64,000 nucleotides of DNA, from contig NZ_JADFBY010000009.1 in the NCBI RefSeq assembly GCF_015223065.1, positions 1-64,000 on the forward strand, written 5' to 3'. Below, piece by piece: positions 6,567-15,565 of the stretch. A program made the translations under genes and the position numbers. The notes beneath the pieces were generated by a model. It saw only the letters and a list, made by a program, of their open reading frames with translations. It ran no database searches and was not told the DNA's origin. How positions within the stretch are numbered: the stretch's first letter is position 1; every line of letters starts with the position of its first letter. The DNA comes from Mucilaginibacter sp. JRF (GTDB lineage Bacteria; Bacteroidota; Bacteroidia; Sphingobacteriales; Sphingobacteriaceae).

Positions 6567-9017
6567 ATGGATATTGCTTTTAAGAATGAACATTTATTTG
6601 TTGGCGATTTAGGACGTTTATTTGTTGCGCTGGCATTTGGCGGCGCGCTTATATCATTTATAAGTTACTTTTTTGCAACCCGCGAGCAAAGTTTAAGTAA
6701 GGATACATCATGGCATAAAATGGCGCGTATTGGCTTTTGGCTAAACTCGCTGGCCATACTGGGCATGGGTGCCTGCTTGTTCGTAATACTTTACAATCAT
6801 TATTTTGAGTATCACTACGCATGGTCGTACACCTCGCGTTCGTTGCCGGTATATTATATTATATCAGGCTTTTGGAACGGGCAGGAGGGTGGCTTTTTGC
6901 TGTGGATGTTTTGGCAGGCCGTATTAGGTAACATTCTGATACGCAAGGCAGGCTCATGGGAGAAACCGGTAATGACGGTGGTTGCCCTGTCGCAAGCTAT
7001 TTTGGGCACCATGGTGCTGGGTATCGATATATTCACAGCACGTATTGGTAGCTCACCATTCCTTTTACTGCGTGATGCTATGGAGGGGCCGATATTCCAA
7101 AACCCGGATTACCTTTCATTTATAAAAGACGGCCGCGGCATGAACCCCACGCTGCAAAACTACTGGATGGTGATACACCCGCCAACGCTGTTTTTGGGTT
7201 TTGCATCGGTAGTAGTACCGTTTGCTTACGCTATAGCCGGTTTATGGCAAAAACGTTATAAGGATTGGGTTAAACCAGCCTTATCATACGGTTTGTTCTC
7301 GGCCATGATATTGGGTACAGGTATCATAATGGGTGCGTTTTGGGCTTATGAATCGTTAAACTTTGGTGGCTTTTGGGCTTGGGACCCGGTAGAGAATGCT
7401 TCGGTATTCCCGTGGTTAACTTTGGTGGCGGCACTGCACGTCATGATCGTGTTCAAAAATACCGGTCACTCATATTTTACAGCTACATTTTTAGTGTTGA
7501 TCAGCTTTGTGCTGGTATGGTACTCGTCATTTTTGGCGCGTAGCGGTATACTGGGCGAATCGTCAGTACATTCATTTACCGACTTGGGTATGTTTTGGCA
7601 CCTGGTGCTGGGCATCCTGATATTCCTGATATTATCCGTATATCTTTTAGTAGCACGATGGAAAGAATTACCGATCACCAAAAAGGATGAAGACACCTAC
7701 TCGCGTGAGTTTTGGATGTTTGTAGGTGCTGTGTTTTTGGCGCTGGCTTGTTTCCAGTTGATCATATTTACCTCCAAACCGGTTTGGAATGCCATGTTCG
7801 GCACCAAAATGGGGCCATCAGAGGTTAAGGAGTATAACATTATCCAGGCATCATTCGCGGTGGTGATTATGCTACTGACAGGCTTTACTCAATTCCTGAA
7901 ATATAAAAAGACCGACTCGAGTCGCTTTTTTATCACTACCATAGTATACCTGGTTTTTGCAGGCGCGGTAACCGCTTTGCTGGCTTACATAACCGGTGCT
8001 TATAAACTACACACTGTATATATATTGGTAATGCTTACCTCAATATATGGTGTGGTAGCAAACGGTAAAATACTGGCCGACTCGCTTAAAGGTAAATTTA
8101 AACTGGCCGGTTCGGCAGTGGCGCATATTGGTTTTGGGTTGATGCTGGTTGGCGCGGTTATATCGGCAGGTACAAGCAAGGTGGTATCTGAAAACAATAC
8201 CGGCGAGCAATACAGTGCCGAGTTTGCCAAAGAAGAAAACCCGCGCGAGAACGTGTTACTTTACCGTAACGAGCCTATCGAGATGAACGGTTATTCGGTT
8301 ACCTTTTTGGGCGATACTTTAGAGGGTGCGCAACACCTGTTCAACATAGCTTACGAGCGTAAGGATGCCAGCGGCAAACTGACCGAGAAGTTCTTACTTC
8401 GCCCTAATGTGATACAATCGCAGGATGGTATGTCGTCATCGCCGGACACCAAGCATTATCTTACTTACGATCTGTATACCCACGTTACCATGACCAACGT
8501 GCTGCAAACCAAACCGGAAGAAGAAAAAGCCGGGCACGACGCTGAGCAGGACGACGATAAAAACTACGATGCACCAATGACGCATGAGGTAGTCGTGGGC
8601 GATACTATTCGTTACCGCGACGGCATCATCGTATTTAAAGGTGTTAACAAACAGGCCAAATTGCAAAACATTCCATTAACGGATAAGGATGTGGCAGTAG
8701 GTGCTCAGCTGGAGGTTATTACCCACGGCCGCACTATTAATGCCGAGCCTATCTACATGATAAAGAATGGCAGCGCGTTTGATTTTCCTAAGAAACTGGA
8801 GGACGCGGGCCTGAAACTGCGCATCAGCAAAATACTGCCTGAGAAGCAGAAGTTTGAGATAACCGTATACCAGCAGCCTGAAAGCAAAAAGCAATTCATT
8901 GTGTTAAAGGCCATACAATTCCCGTACATCAACTTTTTATGGGCGGGTGTAGTGATTATGGTTATTGGCTTCCTGATGTCGATCTTCCGCAGAAATAAGG
9001 AGCTTAAAACAACCTAA
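6567..9017 (+). CDS. ccmF: CcmF/CcsA-type cytochrome c heme lyase subunit
   Basis: An 816-residue polytopic membrane protein that attaches heme to apocytochrome c. The tryptophan-rich heme-handling motif GGFWAWDPVENAS lies near residue 270, after MNPTLQNYWMVIHPPTLF, which holds one of the conserved histidines. A large soluble loop (about residues 540-780) and a final helix complete the CcmF layout. Follows ccmE and overlaps the next gene by one base (TAATG). Confidence 0.93.
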   Translation: MDIAFKNEHLFVGDLGRLFVALAFGGALISFISYFFATREQSLSKDTSWHKMARIGFWLNSLAILGMGACLFVILYNHYFEYHYAWSYTSRSLPVYYIISGFWNGQEGGFLLWMFWQAVLGNILIRKAGSWEKPVMTVVALSQAILGTMVLGIDIFTARIGSSPFLLLRDAMEGPIFQNPDYLSFIKDGRGMNPTLQNYWMVIHPPTLFLGFASVVVPFAYAIAGLWQKRYKDWVKPALSYGLFSAMILGTGIIMGAFWAYESLNFGGFWAWDPVENASVFPWLTLVAALHVMIVFKNTGHSYFTATFLVLISFVLVWYSSFLARSGILGESSVHSFTDLGMFWHLVLGILIFLILSVYLLVARWKELPITKKDEDTYSREFWMFVGAVFLALACFQLIIFTSKPVWNAMFGTKMGPSEVKEYNIIQASFAVVIMLLTGFTQFLKYKKTDSSRFFITTIVYLVFAGAVTALLAYITGAYKLHTVYILVMLTSIYGVVANGKILADSLKGKFKLAGSAVAHIGFGLMLVGAVISAGTSKVVSENNTGEQYSAEFAKEENPRENVLLYRNEPIEMNGYSVTFLGDTLEGAQHLFNIAYERKDASGKLTEKFLLRPNVIQSQDGMSSSPDTKHYLTYDLYTHVTMTNVLQTKPEEEKAGHDAEQDDDKNYDAPMTHEVVVGDTIRYRDGIIVFKGVNKQAKLQNIPLTDKDVAVGAQLEVITHGRTINAEPIYMIKNGSAFDFPKKLEDAGLKLRISKILPEKQKFEITVYQQPESKKQFIVLKAIQFPYINFLWAGVVIMVIGFLMSIFRRNKELKTT

Positions 9018-9742
9018 TGTTTTTTGACGCTGACAAGCACAAGCATAATTTAAGGCAGGATGGTTTTACCATGCTGCCTTTGGTTTTTACAGCCAACGAG
9101 ATCAAGGCCATTGAGCAATGTATTGCCGATGCTGATAACTCGGGCGTTAACTTTCGTAAAACGGCTGATCTGTTCGCTATACGTCGCTTTTTTAATGAAG
9201 TGCCTGATGTGTTGCCATTGGTAATGAACGATAGGTTGAAAGCTATAGTGCAGGAGCTTTTCGGTAATGATTATTTCGTGGTCAAAAGTATTTACTTTGA
9301 TAAGCCCGGCAACTCCAACTGGTTTGTAGCCTATCATCAGGACTTAACTATTGCCGTGGCAGAAAAGCACCCCACAGATGGATATACCAACTGGACGGTA
9401 AAGCAGGGACAATTTGCCGTGCAGCCACCAACAGATGTGCTCGAGAATATCTACACCGTACGCATCCATCTTGACGATACCGATACCGATAATGGCGCGC
9501 TGAAAGTAATAGCGGCATCGCACAGCAAAGGCATTTATCGCCCCGAAAATATTGATTGGCAAACCGAACGGGAACACCTGTGTGAACTACCCGCAGGCGG
9601 CGTAATGATCATGCAGCCATTATTACTCCACGCATCCAATCGTACCACAAATAACAACAACCGCCGGGTGATCCACATTGAATTCAGCAGTTTGACATTG
9701 CCGGGTGAATTGCAATGGGCGGAGCAGATAGAAGTTATTTAG
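9017..9742 (+). CDS. Phytanoyl-CoA dioxygenase (PhyH) family protein
   Basis: A 241-residue Fe(II)/2-oxoglutarate-dependent oxygenase. Iron ligands are visible as H-x-D in AYHQDLTIAV and a distal His in MQPLLLHASNRT; the following Arg in NNNRRVIHIEF would bind 2-oxoglutarate. Its ATG overlaps the ccmF stop, so it is probably translated from the same message, though no link to cytochrome maturation is evident. Substrate unknown. It converges on the next gene with an eight-base overlap. Confidence 0.85.
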   Translation: MFFDADKHKHNLRQDGFTMLPLVFTANEIKAIEQCIADADNSGVNFRKTADLFAIRRFFNEVPDVLPLVMNDRLKAIVQELFGNDYFVVKSIYFDKPGNSNWFVAYHQDLTIAVAEKHPTDGYTNWTVKQGQFAVQPPTDVLENIYTVRIHLDDTDTDNGALKVIAASHSKGIYRPENIDWQTEREHLCELPAGGVMIMQPLLLHASNRTTNNNNRRVIHIEFSSLTLPGELQWAEQIEVI

Positions 9743-10382
9743 CGATAGTTCCCGTTTTTATACCGATACTGATAAAGTAATTATTCAACAGCTCATATTT
9801 TTGATTGCAAACGTCACCGATGTTGATCATTTCTGATGGTGATGAGTATTGCATGCACTCAAAACATATTTGCAAATAATCATATACCTTACCTTGTTCG
9901 TTAATAAATATAAAGGCATTTCTGGGCTTGAAGCACATGCCTTCTTCTATCTGATTAACGCCTTCTTTTTTGTAGCCGGTGTTGTACAAAAGGTCTGTTA
10001 ATCTATCTATTTGTGCAGCATTAAGCTTTTTTATCTCAACAAGGTGGCTTGTATCTAAAACTCCGTTATCTATTCTTATTCCATGATCCACAATTTCGTT
10101 TTCTGGTTCTGCTTTATTTGTAGCAGTATCCGGCGTATCATAAGTTATGTCTGCTTCTTTATCCCATGCGTCATGGTACGACACAGCCAGCACTTTGGCC
10201 GCTTTATTAAAAGGATACATGCTCAGGCGCTTGGTTAGCGTATAACGGTTACAGTGCAGGCAATCGTCATTTTCCGGTTTCCAATTATCCGGCTCATCTA
10301 ATTCACTAAGGCTGCTTTGTTTTGGTTTTTGCTTCGACGCGGTAGGGGGCTGTATAATATAGCCAACAGAGAGCAAAAGCAA
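9735..10382 (-). CDS. Hypothetical membrane-anchored protein with disturbed start region
   Basis: About 215 residues from a TTG at 10382. Codons upstream of this TTG remain open and extend a hydrophobic N-terminus (TSFIILFLALLLLSVGYII), so the true start is further up. An ATG at 10414-10416 begins MKN in another frame; deleting one base there would give MKTSFIILFLALLLLSVGY, a textbook signal anchor. This suggests a one-base frameshift, a sequencing error or a non-ATG start. The soluble part has a CLHC pair and CFECM but no family I recognise. Confidence 0.55.
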   Translation of the reverse strand: MLLLSVGYIIQPPTASKQKPKQSSLSELDEPDNWKPENDDCLHCNRYTLTKRLSMYPFNKAAKVLAVSYHDAWDKEADITYDTPDTATNKAEPENEIVDHGIRIDNGVLDTSHLVEIKKLNAAQIDRLTDLLYNTGYKKEGVNQIEEGMCFKPRNAFIFINEQGKVYDYLQICFECMQYSSPSEMINIGDVCNQKYELLNNYFISIGIKTGTIAK

Positions 10383-10473
10383 TGCGAGGAATAAAATGAT
10401 AAAGGAGGTTCTTCATGCTCAAATATCTAATTAAAATATCATCCTGCAAAACCAAAACCCTTAGCTTTGCGGT

Positions 10474-11244
10474 ATGCGTATCACCATCATCGGGTCGGGT
10501 AATGTGGCCACACACATGGCGGCGGCCTTTAAAAATGCAGGCCATCGTATTGTGCAGGTTTATAGCCCTACCATGCAAAATGCCGCCCTGCTGGCCTACC
10601 ATGTAGGGGCGGAGGCTATCGATCAACTGGCAGATGTCAACCCCGAAACCGATATATTCATTATCTCCGTAAAGGATGATGCCATTATTGATGTGGCCAG
10701 GCAACTGGCTCCGTATAACAAACTTACGGTGCATACCTCGGGCGCTACCAGTATTTCGGCGTTAGAGATATTTACGGCTAACTGCGGCGTGTTCTATCCG
10801 CTGCAAACCTTTAGCAAGATACGCGAACTTAATTTTTTGAACGTGCCGCTATGTATCGAGGGAGCGGATGATGATATCACCAAACAACTGCAACAACTTG
10901 CCCAAACCATCAGTAACAACGTGTACCGGGTAAGCTCCGATCAGCGGAAGATATTGCACCTGGCGGCGGTGTTCGCCTGCAATTTCCCTAACTACTTATA
11001 CCATGTGGCCGAGCAGTTGCTCAACCAAAATCAGCTGGATTTTAATATCATACGCCCGCTGATAGATGAAACCGCGCAGAAGGTGCAGCAGGCATCACCG
11101 GTACAGGTGCAAACCGGCCCGGCCATACGCAACGATGAAAAAACCATGCAGGCCCATATGCAGTTGTTAGATAATAGTGCTGAGCTACAGGCTATTTACA
11201 GTATGCTAAGTCAGGCCATTATCAAAATGGATAAATGGGGATAA
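10474..11244 (+). CDS. DUF2520 Rossmann-fold oxidoreductase-like protein
   Basis: A 256-residue protein. The N-terminus is an NADP-binding Rossmann fold (MRITIIGSGNVATHMAAAF), then SVKDDAI and HTSGATS as in F420-NADP oxidoreductase/ProC-like folds. The second half is an all-helical DUF2520 dimerisation domain with FYPLQTFSK and AAVFACNFPNYLY. Reaction unknown. It lies 31 bases before the ISC ferredoxin on the same strand. Confidence 0.85.
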   Translation: MRITIIGSGNVATHMAAAFKNAGHRIVQVYSPTMQNAALLAYHVGAEAIDQLADVNPETDIFIISVKDDAIIDVARQLAPYNKLTVHTSGATSISALEIFTANCGVFYPLQTFSKIRELNFLNVPLCIEGADDDITKQLQQLAQTISNNVYRVSSDQRKILHLAAVFACNFPNYLYHVAEQLLNQNQLDFNIIRPLIDETAQKVQQASPVQVQTGPAIRNDEKTMQAHMQLLDNSAELQAIYSMLSQAIIKMDKWG

Positions 11245-11275
11245 CTACACAGGTAATTTTGTTACTTTTGCCCAA

Positions 11276-11608
11276 ATGAATGTTTTTAAAGTAAAGATAA
11301 ACTTTGAGGAGAAGGATCACGACACCGTAGAACTCCCCATAGCTGAAGGCGAATCGGTGCTGGATGTTTGTCTTGAGAATGGTATAGAGCTGCAACATAA
11401 CTGTGGCGGCGTTTGCGGGTGCAGTACCTGCCATGTTTACGTGAACAAGGGTATGGATAATATCCAGGAAATATCAGACAAGGAAGAAGACTTTATCGAC
11501 CGTGCCGTAAACCCGCGCATCAACTCGCGCCTGGGCTGCCAATGCGTAGTTATTGACGGCGATATTGAGGTTACCCTGCCCGATCAATCACAATTTTTAG
11601 GACACTAA
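11276..11608 (+). CDS. fdx: ISC-type [2Fe-2S] ferredoxin
   Basis: A 110-residue adrenodoxin-like ferredoxin that carries electrons, typically for Fe-S cluster assembly. Ligands fit C-x5-C-x2-C and a distal Cys: Cys43, Cys49, Cys52 and Cys88 (CGGVCGCSTCHVYV; LGCQC). TACTTTTG (11263-11270) just before the ATG resembles a -7 box, implying a very short leader if used. iscX follows after 21 bases. Confidence 0.92.
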   Translation: MNVFKVKINFEEKDHDTVELPIAEGESVLDVCLENGIELQHNCGGVCGCSTCHVYVNKGMDNIQEISDKEEDFIDRAVNPRINSRLGCQCVVIDGDIEVTLPDQSQFLGH

Positions 11609-11629
11609 CAAGTACTCACCATACCGAAC

Positions 11630-11872
11630 ATGACACAAGATAAATTTGCTTTGCCTATCCACTGGAACGAATATGAAGACATTGCCATGGGACTTTACGA
11701 AAAGTTTGGCGATGATTTCACCGAGGCAAAAATTTACCGCATACGCTTTACCGATCTGCTGGAGTGGGTATTATCAATACCTAACTTTGCCGGTACCCGC
11801 GAAGAAGCTAACGAAGGCCACTTGGAGCAGATACAATCGGCCTGGGTGTACGAATGGCGCGATAACCAATAA
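11630..11872 (+). CDS. iscX: IscX-family iron-sulfur assembly protein
   Basis: An 80-residue acidic protein with the IscX layout: LPIHWNEYEDIAMGLYEKF, IRFTDLLEWVLSIPNF and a terminal AWVYEW. In other bacteria IscX binds IscS and modulates iron delivery. Its position directly after an ISC ferredoxin supports the call. No iscS or iscU is present in the window. Confidence 0.88.
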   Translation: MTQDKFALPIHWNEYEDIAMGLYEKFGDDFTEAKIYRIRFTDLLEWVLSIPNFAGTREEANEGHLEQIQSAWVYEWRDNQ

Positions 11873-11881
11873 CCATACGGC

Positions 11882-12403
11882 ATGGAATCTTTTTTAACCA
11901 AGCTTAAAGATATTACCACCTTTATTTTTGATGTTGACGGTGTACTAACCGACGGATCGGTATTTGTTGCCGATGATGGCGTGCAAACCCGATCGTTCAA
12001 TATAAAGGATGGTTATGCCCTGCAATTAGCCGTTAAACTGGGTTATAATGTATGTGCTATATCAGGCAGCAGGTCAAAAAGTATTATCCATCGTTTAAAC
12101 AGCCTGGGTATTACCGATGTTTACATTGGCGCCCGTAATAAGGACGAACGCTTTAAACTGTACCTGGAAGAAAAGCGCATTAAGGCTACCAACGTGATAT
12201 ACGTAGGCGATGATATTCCCGACTTGACGGTGATACAGTTAGCCGGCTTACGTGTTTGCCCTGCCGATGCTGTTGAAGAAATAAAGGCCGTATGCGATTA
12301 CGTATCGCCCATACCCGGCGGCAAAGGCTGCGCCCGCGACATCATCGAAAAAGTACTCAAAGTACAAGGCAAATGGATGAACGCCGAAGCGTATAGCTGG
12401 TAA
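11882..12403 (+). CDS. kdsC: KdsC-type HAD phosphatase (KDO 8-phosphate phosphatase)
   Basis: A 173-residue HAD hydrolase of the KdsC size class, which releases phosphate from KDO-8-phosphate in lipopolysaccharide core synthesis. The nucleophile motif is FDVDGVLTDG (Asp17/Asp19); AISGS and VGDDIPDL are HAD motifs II and IV. There is no large cap domain, as expected for the tetrameric KdsC type. It starts nine bases after iscX. Confidence 0.9.
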   Translation: MESFLTKLKDITTFIFDVDGVLTDGSVFVADDGVQTRSFNIKDGYALQLAVKLGYNVCAISGSRSKSIIHRLNSLGITDVYIGARNKDERFKLYLEEKRIKATNVIYVGDDIPDLTVIQLAGLRVCPADAVEEIKAVCDYVSPIPGGKGCARDIIEKVLKVQGKWMNAEAYSW

Positions 12404-12538
12404 TTTAGTCAATAGTCTATGGTCGATAGACCATAGTAGGAGAACCTTACTACAACAATTGAAACACTATGGGCTATGGTCTATAGTCCATAAACTAAAA
12501 ATTTACCATGGACTATGGTCCATCGTCTATCGACTAAA
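12404..12538. repeat. Palindromic CTATGGTC/GACCATAG spacer repeat
   Basis: The whole kdsC-maf spacer is made of variants of the word CTATGGTC and its complement, including a hairpin (CTATGGTC GATA GACCATAG, 12417-12436). It is bounded by an inverted TTTAGTC/GACTAAA pair. Related words recur at 26440-26540. No coding sense on either strand. Confidence 0.75.
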
Positions 12539-12541
12539 AGT

Positions 12542-13111
12542 ATGAGCAAATTCCCTCCCGTAATTCTGGCATCAAAATCTCCGCGCAGGCAGCAGTTGTT
12601 GCAACTGATGGATGTTGAGTTTCGTGTGGTGTTGAAAGAGGTTGACGAGAGCTATCCTGATGGTTTAACGCCCGAGGAGATAGCCGTATACATCGCCACC
12701 CAAAAAGCCGAAGCCTTTGATGAGGATGTTACCGACGAGGTGGTGCTTACTGCCGATACCATTGTAGCTATTGATGGCGAGATACTGGGCAAGCCTGAAT
12801 CTGCTGAGCATGCTGTTGAAATGCTCAAAAAGCTATCAGGCAGGGTACACCGTGTGGTAACAGGTGTTTGCCTGTTCTACAAGGGCGAGTACAATAAATT
12901 TTATGATGTAAGCGAGGTGTTCTTCCGCAAGCTTACCGATGCCGAGATACAAAGTTATGTAGATGAATACCAGCCGCTGGATAAAGCCGGATCATACGGT
13001 ATTCAGGAACGTATAGGTCTGATCGGCATCGAGCGCATCAATGGCTCGTACACTAACGTGGTTGGCCTGCCTACCGAAAAGGTTTATCAGCAGTTGTTAC
13101 GGTTGATCTGA
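12542..13111 (+). CDS. maf: Maf-family nucleoside triphosphate pyrophosphatase
   Basis: 189 residues from the ATG at 12542, preferred over an in-frame start at 12515 that lies within the repeat. Maf proteins hydrolyse dTTP/UTP or modified nucleotides. Motifs: ILASKSPRRQQLL at the N-terminus, ADTIVAIDGEILGKP with the catalytic Asp, and LDKAGSYGIQERI. Length is typical. Confidence 0.92.
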   Translation: MSKFPPVILASKSPRRQQLLQLMDVEFRVVLKEVDESYPDGLTPEEIAVYIATQKAEAFDEDVTDEVVLTADTIVAIDGEILGKPESAEHAVEMLKKLSGRVHRVVTGVCLFYKGEYNKFYDVSEVFFRKLTDAEIQSYVDEYQPLDKAGSYGIQERIGLIGIERINGSYTNVVGLPTEKVYQQLLRLI

Positions 13112-13150
13112 TAGCCGGTAAAATTTGTATTTTGCCGCAAAAATCGGCCT

Positions 13151-13897
13151 TTGCATTTTCCTTTAGACCTACATATCGGCAAACTCACACTACCCGTACA
13201 CTTTATTTGTGAAACGCTATCCTTTTTTATAGGCTATCGCTACTATGCATACCTGCGCAAGCATACTACTGACGCTATAAGCGATCATAACCGCCTCCTT
13301 ATATTTGTCGGCGCGGCTGCCGGTGCATTTTTGGGGTCGCACGTAGTGGGTATTCTCGAAAATCCTGAATATATAAAACACCTTAGCCTGTATAACTTTA
13401 TGGCCAATAAAACCATTGTAGGTGGTTTACTTGGCGGCCTGATAGGTGTTGAGTTGGTTAAAAATATCATCGGCGTAAAAACATCCTCCGGCGATATGAT
13501 GGTTTACCCGCTTATACTGGCCATGATAATTGGCCGCACCGGTTGCTTTTTTGCCGGATTGGAGGATGGTACTTATGGTGTAGTATCCACCTTGCCCTGG
13601 GCCATCAATTTTGGCGATGGTGTTTACCGGCACCCCACTAATTTATATGAGATATTGTTTTGGTTGATGTTATGGCTGGCATTGGCATCTGTAAGCAAAA
13701 AACATACTTTGGCCGATGGTGCTAAATTCAAATTGTTTATGGTAAGCTACCTGTTGTTCAGATTTTTTATTGAATTTATTAAGCCTGCTTATTTCTACAG
13801 TTTTGGTGTTTCAACAATACAATTGGTTTGTTTAGGCGGATTATTGTATTATTACAAGGTATTTACTAAACCTTTAAAACTGATTGCACATGCCTGA
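13151..13897 (+). CDS. Lgt-like (prolipoprotein diacylglyceryl transferase family) membrane protein
   Basis: 248 residues, about seven membrane helices. It keeps part of the Lgt signature: IGRTGCFFAGLEDGTYG aligns with the GRxGNFxNGE motif (Arg and Glu kept, Asn replaced by Cys), and HPTNLYE and RFFIEFIKP are present. The His-Gly-Gly segment reads VGGLLGG, so a key histidine appears absent. It is therefore probably a paralog with another acceptor rather than the housekeeping lgt. No ATG fits; TTG at 13151 is the best start. Overlaps the radical SAM gene by eight bases. Confidence 0.82.
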   Translation: MHFPLDLHIGKLTLPVHFICETLSFFIGYRYYAYLRKHTTDAISDHNRLLIFVGAAAGAFLGSHVVGILENPEYIKHLSLYNFMANKTIVGGLLGGLIGVELVKNIIGVKTSSGDMMVYPLILAMIIGRTGCFFAGLEDGTYGVVSTLPWAINFGDGVYRHPTNLYEILFWLMLWLALASVSKKHTLADGAKFKLFMVSYLLFRFFIEFIKPAYFYSFGVSTIQLVCLGGLLYYYKVFTKPLKLIAHA

Positions 13898-15287
13898 ACG
13901 CCCGTATATATATTACGATTTTACCCTGAGTATTTGTTCAACCTGCCTGCGCCGTGTTGATGCTAAAATAGTATTTGAGGATAATAAGGTTTACATGCTG
14001 AAGAATTGCCCTAAGCATGGCCGCGAAAAGGTATTGATAGCCACTGACGTGGAGTATTACAAAAATTGCCGCAATTACGCCAAACGCAGCGAGATGCCAC
14101 TCAGGTTCAATACGGCAACGCATTATGGCTGCCCTTATGATTGTGGCCTGTGTGCCGATCATGAACAGCATTCATGCCTTACCGTTATAGAGGTTACCGA
14201 TAGGTGTAACCTTACCTGCCCAACTTGCTATGCCATGTCATCGCCACATTATGGCAGGCATCGCACCTTAGAAGAAATTGAGCAAATGCTTGATGTTGTG
14301 GTACGTAACGAAGGTGAGCCCGATGTTATACAACTTAGCGGCGGCGAACCTACCGTACATCCCCAATTTTTTGAGATACTGGATATTGCCAAAACCAAGC
14401 CCATCAGGCACCTGATGCTCAATACCAACGGCATCCGTATAGCCAAGGATGAAGCTTTTGTTGAGCGGTTGGCAACCTACATGCCCGATTTTGAGATCTA
14501 CCTGCAATTTGATTCGTTTGAGCAGGAGGCTTTGGAAAAGCTGCGTGGCGAGGATCTGCGTTGGGTGAGGGAAAAGGCTATAGAGCATCTTAACAAATAC
14601 AACCTTTCAACCACATTGGTGGTAACGCTGCAAAAAGGAGTGAACACACACGAGATAGGTAAGATAATTGAATACGCGTTAAAGCAGCGTTGTGTGCGTG
14701 GCGTAACCTTTCAGCCAACGCAGCAGGCGGGCAGGCTCGAAAATTATAACGAGGCTACCGAGCGTTATACCATGACCGAAGTGCGCAGCGCCATACTGGA
14801 GCAAACCAATATTTTTAATCAGAATGACTTGATACCTGTACCGTGTAACCCCGACGCATTGGTGATGGGTTATGCGCTTAAACTGGGCGAGCATGTGTTT
14901 CCGCTTACGCGGATGATAAACCCGGACGATTTGCTCGACAATTCAAAAAATACCATTGTTTACGAGCAGGATGAACAGTTGAAATTGCACCTCCTCAATA
15001 TGTTCAGCACAGGTAATTCGGTTGATAAGGCTAAAGAGCATTTAAAATCCATTATGTGCTGCCTGCCCGAAATAGATGCGCCCAACCTGGGTTACGATAA
15101 CCTTTTCAGGGTGATAATCATGAATTTTATTGATGCGCAAAACTTTGATGTACGCGCCATCAAAAAATCTTGCGTGCACATTGTTAATAAGGATATGAAG
15201 ATCATCCCGTTTGAAACCATGAACCTGTTTTATCGTGATGACAAAATAGAGTACCTAAACCAGTTACGTAACGAAATTCCAGTATGA
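13890..15287 (+). CDS. Radical SAM protein of the MJ0619/Tes (tetraether synthase-like) family
   Basis: 465 residues from ATG 13890; a TTG at 13884 is also possible. The radical SAM cluster motif is CNLTCPTCYA (Cys106, Cys110, Cys113), followed by QLSGGEPTVHP. Extra metal-binding cysteines are visible as CSTCLRR, NCPKHG and CPYDCGLCADHEQHSC, the arrangement seen in the archaeal family that includes tetraether lipid synthase. In archaea Tes joins lipid chains through C-C bonds; here the substrate is unknown. It lies in a tight trio with an Lgt-like protein upstream and a small membrane protein downstream (four-base overlap), pointing to lipid or lipoprotein modification. Confidence 0.85.
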   Translation: MPERPYIYYDFTLSICSTCLRRVDAKIVFEDNKVYMLKNCPKHGREKVLIATDVEYYKNCRNYAKRSEMPLRFNTATHYGCPYDCGLCADHEQHSCLTVIEVTDRCNLTCPTCYAMSSPHYGRHRTLEEIEQMLDVVVRNEGEPDVIQLSGGEPTVHPQFFEILDIAKTKPIRHLMLNTNGIRIAKDEAFVERLATYMPDFEIYLQFDSFEQEALEKLRGEDLRWVREKAIEHLNKYNLSTTLVVTLQKGVNTHEIGKIIEYALKQRCVRGVTFQPTQQAGRLENYNEATERYTMTEVRSAILEQTNIFNQNDLIPVPCNPDALVMGYALKLGEHVFPLTRMINPDDLLDNSKNTIVYEQDEQLKLHLLNMFSTGNSVDKAKEHLKSIMCCLPEIDAPNLGYDNLFRVIIMNFIDAQNFDVRAIKKSCVHIVNKDMKIIPFETMNLFYRDDKIEYLNQLRNEIPV

Positions 15288-15565
15288 CACCCGAGCAACT
15301 ACCCGAACAAAAAAAGCGCCCCGTATATATGGGCATTACCGGCATTAATATTTTAATATTGGTAGGATATACTTTACTGTGCGGAGTTTTGGGTGAGGAC
15401 GGTTTATTGTTGCAATTGTTATTTGTATTGGTTCATGCCGGAGCATGTGTGATTATTGCGCCATTTGCGCGCAAATGGGAGTGGGTACTGGCTGGCCTTT
15501 TAGTATTAATTATAGGTCTATCAAGTTGTTATGGTTTAATGGTGATACAGGGTGGGTTTAACTAA
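15284..15565 (+). CDS. Small membrane protein of the radical SAM/Lgt-like trio
   Basis: A 93-residue protein with three predicted helices (ITGINILILVGYTLLCGVL; LLLQLLFVLVHAGACVII; WVLAGLLVLIIGLSSCYGL). Its ATG overlaps the radical SAM stop (ATGA), so translation is likely coupled. No family recognised. Converges on ppx with overlapping stop codons. Confidence 0.72.
   Translation: MTPEQLPEQKKRPVYMGITGINILILVGYTLLCGVLGEDGLLLQLLFVLVHAGACVIIAPFARKWEWVLAGLLVLIIGLSSCYGLMVIQGGFN

Noticed and set aside
12404..12538. Possible CRISPR array or regulatory RNA
   Set aside because: Repeated words are irregular in length and spacing and self-complementary; there are no unique spacers of constant size and no cas genes.
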